Source: Psychroserpens ponticola (GTDB lineage Bacteria; Bacteroidota; Bacteroidia; Flavobacteriales; Flavobacteriaceae). Taken from it: a stretch of 64,000 bases of DNA. Positions 1 through 7,294 of the stretch are shown piece by piece. The position numbers were made by a program, and so were the translations under genes. The notes beneath the pieces are model-generated. The model had not been told where the DNA came from, did not search any database, and saw only the letters and a program-made list of their open reading frames with translations. The stretch's first letter is position 1, and every line of letters starts with the position of its first letter. The stretch is taken from contig NZ_CP116221.1 of NCBI RefSeq assembly GCF_023556315.2, positions 3,920,001 to 3,984,000 on the forward strand. Reading direction: 5' to 3'.

Positions 1-90
1 TACCATTTTAAAGAAAGATTTTCATAGCTCTAGCTTACCAGTTTTGGTATTGTCTGGTTTGAAATAATTTTGGAACTAAAGCTCGCTTAT

Positions 91-627
91 TTATATTTTT
101 CTATTCCTTAAAATTATCATAGTTACAACATAAATGCTAACAATGGAAAAAGGGATGACTACAAATCGATGATCTGGAAAGGCATACCAAAGGCATAGTA
201 TAAGAATTGTTCGTAGAGTTGCATGAAACAATCCAACCCAATGCTTAATAATCCAAGAAAAAGGCAGCCACATCGTACCTGTTAAGATTCCTACTGATAG
301 TGGTAATGAAGTATGGTCTAAGACAAAAAATGGGATAGCAATTGCATATATCAAAATTGATTGAGCTACAGTATAGAGGAATAATTTATCAAATACATTT
401 TTAGGTTTAGTTTTATCTAGGAAATTCTCTCCAGTAAATTTAGAAATGAATAAGGCTAAATACACAATGCTTCCTGTTGCAATAAATAAAACCCAAACAG
501 TAATTCTATCTGGGAACAACAATCCTGAAATACCAACTAATAACCATGCTATCATTCCAGAAAGAGGAGTTGCTAAAAATTTTCGATTTGAAAATTCTAT
601 TTGTTGAGATTCTAGTGGTTTTTCCAT
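91..627 (-). CDS. Hypothetical multi-pass inner-membrane protein (178 aa)
   Basis: I do not recognise this family with certainty. The protein has a short charged N-terminus (about 15 residues) followed by about five hydrophobic segments: roughly residues 20-40, 43-62, 83-103, 107-127 and 133-173. The charged loop near residue 65-80 is Lys-rich. There is no signal peptidase site or catalytic motif. It may belong to one of the small DUF membrane families (DUF7010-like), but that is a guess. It is the last gene of the minus-strand run that starts with the AraC regulator at 6334, 37 nt downstream of another small membrane protein, so cotranscription is plausible. Confidence 0.75.
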   Translation of the reverse strand: MEKPLESQQIEFSNRKFLATPLSGMIAWLLVGISGLLFPDRITVWVLFIATGSIVYLALFISKFTGENFLDKTKPKNVFDKLFLYTVAQSILIYAIAIPFFVLDHTSLPLSVGILTGTMWLPFSWIIKHWVGLFHATLRTILILCLWYAFPDHRFVVIPFSIVSIYVVTMIILRNRKI

Positions 628-664
628 AGTTATTTAATTGTAATGTCTTTTCAAACTTTCGAGT

Positions 665-1081
665 TTATTTGCTTTGTACTTTAGCAGTTGATTTTAAGTT
701 AAATAGTAAACCGATAAAGGCTAATCCAAACCCAATAATTCCAATATTAATTCCGAACAGTGTTTTTTCACTTCCATCTAAATATGTCATTGAGCCTCCA
801 TAAAATTCTTGTAATAAAAATGCTAATAAAAACCCACCAACAATTAATAGACTAAGTACTGTACTCATTTTAATTTCTTTTTTAACCCAAACCAACCATA
901 GGCAAAATAGTCCAATACTCGAATTTGTAATGAGTTGCCAAACCTCATGAATCCTAACATGCGGAGTCCAATTAGGATTAAAAACATGTGACGTATTTAT
1001 TTCGAGAAAAGGAACCACAACTGCGTATAGAATGACACTAAATGTTAGTATTGCTTTTTTAATTATTCCTTGGTTGAACAT
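665..1081 (-). CDS. Hypothetical small membrane protein (138 aa)
   Basis: A four-helix membrane protein with hydrophobic segments at about residues 10-28, 52-66, 73-92 and 106-128. The stretch FNPNWTPHVRIHEVWQL after helix 1 resembles the motif of small DUF membrane proteins that carry a conserved His-containing loop between helices 1 and 2; I cannot name the family securely. Its ATG overlaps the TAA stop of the upstream serine hydrolase by one base (TAATG, minus strand), which is direct evidence for translational coupling to that gene. Confidence 0.75.
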   Translation of the reverse strand: MFNQGIIKKAILTFSVILYAVVVPFLEINTSHVFNPNWTPHVRIHEVWQLITNSSIGLFCLWLVWVKKEIKMSTVLSLLIVGGFLLAFLLQEFYGGSMTYLDGSEKTLFGINIGIIGFGLAFIGLLFNLKSTAKVQSK

Positions 1082-2580
1082 TATTGACCTTTAAGTTGTT
1101 TTAGCTTATTTTGAGAGTTCTCACACCAATGACAGTTATTTTTATTTGCCAATTTTAGTGCTTTTTTATAGGCTTTTATTGCATTTTCTTTCTGGTTATA
1201 TTTAAGATATGCATCACCAAGAGAATCCCATAGATTTCCATCATCTGGAAATAATTGAACGTTTATTTTTAAAAGTTCAAGACCCCAATTTGGGTTGTTT
1301 TCTTTTTTTGACAATTTTAATCCTATTCTGTTAAGCACTCCTTTATCGCTAAATTTTCTCTGAAGATTCTTTTCTAGAAAACTAGATATCATTTTTGCAT
1401 TTTCTAATTTGTTTATTCTTATAAAATCAAAGACAAGTTCGTAAACCGATTTAGTAATAGGTTTTGCATTATATTTTTCATCAAAAACCATTTTGCCTAT
1501 TCTCCAAGCAACAGTCTCACTTTCTTCTCCTAAAATAGCATTTGACAACTCAATAATAACGACGTCATCTTCAATATATCTGATGAAATTCGCAAAATAA
1601 ATTCCATTACTGCCATTATGAGTTACGATTTTAGTATCACGTTTGCTTTTATATATTGCCCATCCATAACCATAATGAGAGGTTCCTTCTTCATTTTCTG
1701 TTACATAAGGAGTTTCAAGCATTTCTCTTGATTTAGAACTTAACACTTTATTGCTTTGTAAAGCTAAATGCCATTTATAAAGATCTTCTACTGTAGAATG
1801 GATATCACCTTTGCCAATGCTATACCAATGCTTGTCATTAAATGGTAAGTGATCTTGAGTTGTTCCCCAATCTTTCCAAACACCATCAGTGTAATTGAAA
1901 TAATATCCGTGAGCAATTTGTTCGCTATTGAAGGGGATGTTTTTATAGTCAGTGTTATTCATTTTTAATGGCTTCCAGAAATTTTCTTGTAAAAAAGTAG
2001 TGTAATCTTGCCCAGATGAAATTTCTATAATAGAGGAAAGCATAATATAGTTTGCATTGGCATACCTGTGTTTTGTTCCCGGTTTTGATAGTAGTTTTGC
2101 TTCAAAGAATTCTTTTAAAAACTGCTCTTTACTCGCTTCATCATATCTAAAACCACCTGTTATTGGTGATACACCAGATGTATGTGTTAGCAACTGATGA
2201 ATAGTGATGTTTCTTTTATCAACAGGAATATCTTTAAAAAATAGGCTAATTTTGTCAGATGTTTTAATTTTTCCGTGTTCAATCAATTTTAAAATAGCAG
2301 CAGCAGTAAACTGTTTCGTAACCGAACCAATATTGAAAATCGATGAAGGCGTATTATTAATTTTATTCTTTCTGTTAGACCAACCATAACCATTGGATAT
2401 TATGACCTTTCCTTTTTGAGCTACTAGAACAGATCCAGAGTAGCCATTTGATACACTATTGTTTAAATAGATTTCAATTTTAGACTTAAGCTTATTATTA
2501 TGTGTTTCCTGTCCTATTAAGGTATTTGCTCCAAATATGAATTGAATTAAAGTGAGACTAATTAATAGATGCTTTTTCAT
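1081..2580 (-). CDS. Serine hydrolase, beta-lactamase/PBP-like, with C-terminal TPR
   Basis: A secreted class C beta-lactamase-fold hydrolase (499 aa). An N-terminal signal peptide covers about residues 1-23. The catalytic triad motifs are all visible: SVTK (Ser86, Lys89), YAN (Tyr173) and HNG near residue 320. A C-terminal tail (about 375-499) contains a TPR-like repeat ending in a Trp/Cys-rich segment, a common arrangement in Bacteroidota. Likely substrates are D-Ala peptides or esters rather than beta-lactams; the sequence cannot decide. It lies 4 nt downstream of a second serine hydrolase and overlaps the next gene by one base, so it is part of one transcription unit. The catalytic family is secure, the substrate is not. 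Confidence 0.88.
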   Translation of the reverse strand: MKKHLLISLTLIQFIFGANTLIGQETHNNKLKSKIEIYLNNSVSNGYSGSVLVAQKGKVIISNGYGWSNRKNKINNTPSSIFNIGSVTKQFTAAAILKLIEHGKIKTSDKISLFFKDIPVDKRNITIHQLLTHTSGVSPITGGFRYDEASKEQFLKEFFEAKLLSKPGTKHRYANANYIMLSSIIEISSGQDYTTFLQENFWKPLKMNNTDYKNIPFNSEQIAHGYYFNYTDGVWKDWGTTQDHLPFNDKHWYSIGKGDIHSTVEDLYKWHLALQSNKVLSSKSREMLETPYVTENEEGTSHYGYGWAIYKSKRDTKIVTHNGSNGIYFANFIRYIEDDVVIIELSNAILGEESETVAWRIGKMVFDEKYNAKPITKSVYELVFDFIRINKLENAKMISSFLEKNLQRKFSDKGVLNRIGLKLSKKENNPNWGLELLKINVQLFPDDGNLWDSLGDAYLKYNQKENAIKAYKKALKLANKNNCHWCENSQNKLKQLKGQ

Positions 2581-2584
2581 AATT

Positions 2585-3688
2585 TTATTTTGCTCCTAAT
2601 ATTATATTAGCAATTTGCGAATTAATTTGATTTGGTCTAATGACCCAGTTAAAAGCTCCATTAGTTAGTAAGACAATCGTGACGTTTTCATTTGTTTTCT
2701 CATTCCAATAATGTTGTAAGGATGAAATTCCAGCTCCTCCATGTCCAACCATTCTGTAATTGTCTTGTAGTCTATATGCTTCCCATCCCAATCCAAAGTA
2801 ACCGTCTTTTCCATTGTTTAATTTTACTGGAGCCCAAATTTTTTCAAACTGATTTTTGGTTAAAATTTGTTTTTTTTGGATTTCTTGAAACCACTTTGTT
2901 AAATCGTTAATCGTAATATTAAGTCCTGCTCCAGCATACATTGGAGACGAATAATTTAGCGGAAATAGTTCTAGTGTATTATCAATATTTTGATAACAAG
3001 TTACCCTGTTTGGAATAACTTTTTTAAATCCACCATATTTAGCCGAACTCAACCCTAATTTATCGAAGTACTGTTTCTGCATATATGATTCAAAATCTTG
3101 GTTCGCTAATTTTTCTATGATTATACGAATTAGTAAAAAGCCAGTAGCGTTGTATTTTGATTCTGTTCCTGGTTTTGAACTAAAGGGTTTGTTTTTTAAG
3201 GCATCAATAACAGATTTTTCACTTTTAGGTGCTAGGTAGATTTGATAATCTATTTGGTCTGGAATTCCAGATGTATGGGATAACAATTGTTTTAAAGTTA
3301 ATTTTTTCCATGATGTAGGTAAATCTTTTCTATTAGGAATAAATTCTTCTATGGTTTCATTAACATTCCGATTATGGATACTTAGCAGATCATGTAGAGC
3401 GATAGAACTAAATAATTTTGAAATGGATGCTACTGGAAATGAATTATCCATTGTCATCGGAACTTGAAGTTGAACATTGGATAATCCAAAAGATTTTCCG
3501 TGAACAACCTTATTGTCAATTAATACCATATAGTTTAGTCCAACAATTTTTAAGCTATCAATCATTGATTCCACATATTCATCTACCTCACTAAAAATCT
3601 TTTTGTCAACAGGTGTTAATTGTTCTTTACTATATGATTTTGTAAACAAGATGCTTGTAAATAGTACTGTTATCATTAGTTTTTTCAT
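2585..3688 (-). CDS. Serine hydrolase, beta-lactamase/PBP-like (367 aa)
   Basis: A second exported beta-lactamase-fold protein, with a signal peptide of about 20 residues. SISK (Ser88, Lys91) gives the nucleophile and general base, and GHGG near residue 318 supplies the KTG-equivalent box. The second motif is odd: the tripeptide that is normally Y-x-N reads Y-N-A (Tyr179-Asn180-Ala181), so the usual Asn is replaced or shifted by one. This may narrow substrate range without abolishing esterase-type catalysis. There is no TPR tail, unlike its neighbour. It lies four bases upstream of the TPR-containing paralogue, suggesting an old tandem duplication followed by divergence. Confidence 0.87.
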   Translation of the reverse strand: MKKLMITVLFTSILFTKSYSKEQLTPVDKKIFSEVDEYVESMIDSLKIVGLNYMVLIDNKVVHGKSFGLSNVQLQVPMTMDNSFPVASISKLFSSIALHDLLSIHNRNVNETIEEFIPNRKDLPTSWKKLTLKQLLSHTSGIPDQIDYQIYLAPKSEKSVIDALKNKPFSSKPGTESKYNATGFLLIRIIIEKLANQDFESYMQKQYFDKLGLSSAKYGGFKKVIPNRVTCYQNIDNTLELFPLNYSSPMYAGAGLNITINDLTKWFQEIQKKQILTKNQFEKIWAPVKLNNGKDGYFGLGWEAYRLQDNYRMVGHGGAGISSLQHYWNEKTNENVTIVLLTNGAFNWVIRPNQINSQIANIILGAK

Positions 3689-3724
3689 GATGTAAAATTT
3701 TTGCCTAATTCTTCATTTTAAGTT

Positions 3725-4069
3725 TTAAGCCATAGATTTATTGCAATAGGTTGCTTTTTCAAAATCTCTAATATTGATAGAAATAATAGGTGTTTTTGGA
3801 AATATTGTTTTAAGCTCAGTTATTATTGATTTAGAAAGCTTTGCTTTTTGTAACACAGTGCGTCCTTCCATAATATTGGCGAAAATGTGTATGAAATTAT
3901 CATCTGTATTTCCGTTATTATAATATTTATAAGGCTTAATTCTCACCTTAATATCTCCTTTTTTAAAAAGGGAACTGTTCTCAGCTGCATTATAAATCTT
4001 TTGCATAATTTCCTTTGGAGATTTTAAATTTAAGAGGTGTTCTGAGCAGTCAATTATAAAATGTGGCAT
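3725..4069 (-). CDS. 5-carboxymethyl-2-hydroxymuconate isomerase family (tautomerase superfamily)
   Basis: A 114-residue protein of the CHMI branch of the tautomerase superfamily. The start Met is followed directly by Pro, which becomes the catalytic N-terminal proline after Met removal; this fixes the start. The central block HIFANIMEGRT contains the Arg expected in the active site, and the C-terminal block IRDFEKATYCNK is typical of the family. No other homoprotocatechuate pathway genes lie nearby, so a role in that pathway is doubtful; a general enol-keto isomerase is more likely. It sits in the middle of the AraC-linked minus-strand run. Confidence 0.8.
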   Translation of the reverse strand: MPHFIIDCSEHLLNLKSPKEIMQKIYNAAENSSLFKKGDIKVRIKPYKYYNNGNTDDNFIHIFANIMEGRTVLQKAKLSKSIITELKTIFPKTPIISINIRDFEKATYCNKSMA

Positions 4070-4114
4070 CCTAGTGTTATATTTATTAAGGTTCGTTTTT
4101 TGATTGATGAGTTA

Positions 4115-4945
4115 TTAATTATTCCAAATACCAGTTAATGCAGTTTCCTGTACATATTGATTGAAGTCTTTGGCTTTTCTTCCAAGTACTTTTTCAACAT
4201 CATTTGTTATTTCAGAATTTTTCATATCTCCTAGTACTTCAGAAAACAGATACTCAATAAGCCAAATATAATCTGCAGGTACGTCTTGTTGTTTCATAAC
4301 ATTTGTATACGCAGATAATGCAATTGGTGTAAAAGCGATAGGTTTTCCTGTAGCTTCTGAAATTTCCTGAATTACGTCTTTAAAAGTAAGGAGTCTCGGA
4401 CCCGTTAATTGATATATTTTTCCATTATGTTCATTATTTAAAAGCGCTTCAACAGCTACATCTGAAATATCGTCTGTATCAACATAAGGTACTTTTGCTT
4501 CAGCTTGTGGTAATGCAACAAATCCTTCACGTATTGGATCTAAAAAGAAGCTTTCACTAAAATTTTGATTGAACCAACTTGCTCGTATTATGGTGTAATC
4601 GATTTCAGAGTGGATGATAACTTGTTCACATAATTCAGCTTCTCGTTCACCTTTTCCAGATAAAAGCACTAATTTTTTAATGTTGCTTTTTTTAGCTTGA
4701 CGTGTTAATTCTTCAATAGCATCTAAAGCACCAGGAACAGCTAAGTCTGGTTGGAAAGTAATATATACTTTATCCATACCATTTAATACATTAGCCCAAT
4801 TTTCTGGCTTTTGCCAATCAAAAGAAGGTGAGACATTCCGAGAACCAATTCTTACGTTCTGATTTTCTTTTTTTAATTTATTTACAACTTTACGACCGGT
4901 TTTACCAGTTCCACCGATTACTAAAATATTAGTCTTGTTTTTCAT
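4115..4945 (-). CDS. NAD(P)-binding NmrA/SDR-like protein
   Basis: An atypical short-chain dehydrogenase of the NmrA type (276 aa). The Rossmann nucleotide-binding motif is intact at residues about 9-14 (GGTGKTG). The region around residues 88-100 (KLVLLSGKG) and the following RASWFNQNFSE block match the NAD(P)H:quinone oxidoreductase-like and NmrA families. The canonical YxxxK is not evident, which fits redox sensing or an oxidoreductase that works without it. It is cotranscribed with the DUF5367-like membrane protein upstream and the tautomerase downstream. Family assignment is good; activity is unknown. Confidence 0.83.
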   Translation of the reverse strand: MKNKTNILVIGGTGKTGRKVVNKLKKENQNVRIGSRNVSPSFDWQKPENWANVLNGMDKVYITFQPDLAVPGALDAIEELTRQAKKSNIKKLVLLSGKGEREAELCEQVIIHSEIDYTIIRASWFNQNFSESFFLDPIREGFVALPQAEAKVPYVDTDDISDVAVEALLNNEHNGKIYQLTGPRLLTFKDVIQEISEATGKPIAFTPIALSAYTNVMKQQDVPADYIWLIEYLFSEVLGDMKNSEITNDVEKVLGRKAKDFNQYVQETALTGIWNN

Positions 4946-4991
4946 TTTTATTATATTTATTTGATGTTTATTATAATCAGAATGATCAATT

Positions 4992-5387
4992 TTATTTATT
5001 GTTAGCTTTTATATACACATTAGAATACCAGTATAAAGTAGCTACTAAAACAAACTCAAATGCTATAATCCAAAAGCTAGGAGTTGTAAAAAAACTATAA
5101 TGATTTCCACCATTTGGAATTTCAAATAATGGTACTGTTATTAAAGCATCTAAAGCAACACTCGTTAACAGCATTGTTTGTCCAACTTTAATTCCATGAG
5201 TTTGTTTGTCTTTTTTGTAGTAGTGTTTGCAACCGTACCAAACAAGTGGCATTACAACTATAAAAAGCGTAATGTTTGCTTGTGTAATTGAATCTTCTAA
5301 AATTGAAACATAGAAGGAAATCGCATATAGAAGAACAGCTATTATCCAAATCACTATGCCTGTTAAAATTGCACGTTTAATTTTCAT
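4992..5387 (-). CDS. DUF5367-like membrane protein (131 aa)
   Basis: Four predicted transmembrane helices, at about residues 7-25, 38-52, 70-88 and 100-122, with a basic loop (CKHYYKKDKQTHG) between helices 2 and 3. The order and the THGxKVG motif fit the DUF5367 family as I remember it. It lies 92 nt downstream of the AraC regulator and 46 nt upstream of the NmrA-like gene. No function is known; proximity suggests that it is part of the regulator's target operon. Confidence 0.72.
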   Translation of the reverse strand: MKIKRAILTGIVIWIIAVLLYAISFYVSILEDSITQANITLFIVVMPLVWYGCKHYYKKDKQTHGIKVGQTMLLTSVALDALITVPLFEIPNGGNHYSFFTTPSFWIIAFEFVLVATLYWYSNVYIKANNK

Positions 5388-5479
5388 GTCTGTATAAGTT
5401 TTTAATTATAAGACAAATGTATTGCAGCTCTCAAGGAAGAACTTATTTGAAAAGAATTATGATTTGTTCGAAAAGGAGC

Positions 5480-6334
5480 TTACTTGATTTGACTAGGCCG
5501 ATAACCAAACTTTTTTTCAAAGGCATTTGAAAAGGAACTAAGGCTTTCATAACCTACATGCCATGCGGCTTCTTGAACTGTAGATTCTTGATTTCGAATC
5601 ATTTTATGAGCCAAAGTAAGTCGCTCATTTTGAAGGTATTTAAAAACGGGAACACCAAATAGTTCCTTGAAATTCTTTTTTAATTTGAAAGTGTTCAAAC
5701 CGATTTGTCTAGAAATTTCACTAAGAGAAGGAGGGTTATCAATGTTTTTGAGTAAAATATCTCTTGCCAGATTTAATTTCTCACGTTCAGGCGATTTTAT
5801 TTTTTCTGTTTTTAAACTTGCTAATTCCCCAAAAAAGTGAGACAAAAGTGTTGTTATCTGACTTCTAAAAAACATCATTTTAGTCTTGCCTTCATACTTA
5901 ATATTGAATAACGAATCAATAATAGATTGCATTTCTGGAGTCATTATGAAACTAGGACCTTCAACGTAATGATCTGAAGGATTCATTAATTGGTTAAGCA
6001 TTTCTCCAAACAATTCACCTTCATGATTAGGTAGTTGATCTATTGTAGCTGTTGAGGTTGCTATTACAATGCATTCTAATGGTTTTGTGGAAGATACTGA
6101 ATGTATAAATTCTACATTTTCATCAGCATAAAATGATAGTGCTAAACCTTTAGTGTAGTTAAATGCTTTCTTTTTATTTCCGAATTGGACTGTTAAATCA
6201 ACATTTCCAGATCCATAAAAAGCTACAGCAATTATTGGTTCATCAAAAAAACATGAATCAATAGTCAGTTGATTGACTTTAGCTTCTTCAACTAAAATGG
6301 TAAAATCATTTATATCAATAATATCTCTTGTCAT
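5480..6334 (-). CDS. AraC-family transcriptional regulator
   Basis: A 284-residue regulator. The C-terminal hundred residues hold the two helix-turn-helix motifs of AraC/XylS proteins: the first around PSLSEISRQIGLNTFKLKK, the second in STVQEAAWHVGYESLSSFSNAF, ending with the signature KKFGYRPSQ. The N-terminal part is not a clear cupin. It is the first gene of the minus-strand run that continues through 91, so it probably controls or autoregulates that group (membrane proteins, NmrA-like protein, tautomerase, two serine hydrolases). The inducer is unknown. The upstream gap of about 100 bases holds no perfect TAnnTTTG box. Confidence 0.9.
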   Translation of the reverse strand: MTRDIIDINDFTILVEEAKVNQLTIDSCFFDEPIIAVAFYGSGNVDLTVQFGNKKKAFNYTKGLALSFYADENVEFIHSVSSTKPLECIVIATSTATIDQLPNHEGELFGEMLNQLMNPSDHYVEGPSFIMTPEMQSIIDSLFNIKYEGKTKMMFFRSQITTLLSHFFGELASLKTEKIKSPEREKLNLARDILLKNIDNPPSLSEISRQIGLNTFKLKKNFKELFGVPVFKYLQNERLTLAHKMIRNQESTVQEAAWHVGYESLSSFSNAFEKKFGYRPSQIK

Positions 6335-6436
6335 ATTTTAGTATGAATACATCATAGTTCTTTAAAACTACAAATTATTTGTGTTTTTGCGAAAGAGATA
6401 TCGTAAATAGGATTTAATTTTCATTTAAATAACTCC

Positions 6437-7294
6437 TCAAGAACATGTGTTTTTTATAAAATGAATACTTTTTTCTACCACAAGATTTAAGGTTTCTGGA
6501 AGCTTATCTTTTTCCCATGGATGAGAGGCATCAAAAACATGGTTTGAGTTTTCAATTTTGAAAAGTTTGCTATTAGAATTCCATGAATGTAGATTTTCAG
6601 CCTCCATATATTTAACTGAAGGATCCTCTACTGCATGAATAATTAAAAATGGGATATTCAATTTTCTTGTTGCATTTTGGATGTTAAGACGTTTTTGGTT
6701 GGCTTCATAATCTTCAAAAAATTGATAGTTATGAGGCATTTGTTGTTTTGTTCTGCCATTTAAAACATACTTTACACCATTTTTATACCATTCGTTTTTC
6801 TCATCATTTGAGCCAAAACGTGATTCATAATCACTTACACTAGCCCAAGTGATTAGTTTTGTAATTCTTTTATCTTCTGAAGCTTTTATAATGGAAATTC
6901 CACCACCTCTAGAATGACCTATAAGCGTAATATTTGTGATATCAATCTCATTTTTAAACTGAAAGTTTTCAGAAAGAATAAAATTGAGCACATCCTCTAA
7001 ATCAGTAAGTTCTTTAGTGTAGTTGTTTTCGGCAAACGCTTCTAAATCTGGAAAATCTATTGGGTCTTCAATGGTTCCTCCATTGTGTGAAAAATTAAAC
7101 TTAATAAAAAAAAGGTTCTGATTACTAAAGGCTTCAGCTACCATATTCCAACTTCCCCAATCTTTAAAGCCTTTGTAGCCATGACAAAAGATAACGAGAG
7201 GTTTTTTTTCTCTATCAGATTTGAAAAAGGCATCCCAAACAATAGATTTGTTATTTACTCGACAACGAATTTGATTTTTTATAACGGTTATCAA
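6437..7294 (-). CDS. Alpha/beta hydrolase (TTG start)
   Basis: A cytoplasmic alpha/beta hydrolase of 285 aa. The oxyanion-hole HG motif is in FCHGYKGFKDWG near residue 38, the nucleophile elbow is GHSRGG near residue 127, the acid is probably Asp in HAVEDPS and the His is in NSNHVFD. The start is TTG at 7294-7292. The frame has a stop seven codons further upstream and no ATG until residue 52, so TTG is the only sensible start. It overlaps the TGA stop of the AddB-like gene (TTGA), implying translational coupling. The substrate is unknown. Confidence 0.83.
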   Translation of the reverse strand: MITVIKNQIRCRVNNKSIVWDAFFKSDREKKPLVIFCHGYKGFKDWGSWNMVAEAFSNQNLFFIKFNFSHNGGTIEDPIDFPDLEAFAENNYTKELTDLEDVLNFILSENFQFKNEIDITNITLIGHSRGGGISIIKASEDKRITKLITWASVSDYESRFGSNDEKNEWYKNGVKYVLNGRTKQQMPHNYQFFEDYEANQKRLNIQNATRKLNIPFLIIHAVEDPSVKYMEAENLHSWNSNSKLFKIENSNHVFDASHPWEKDKLPETLNLVVEKSIHFIKNTCS

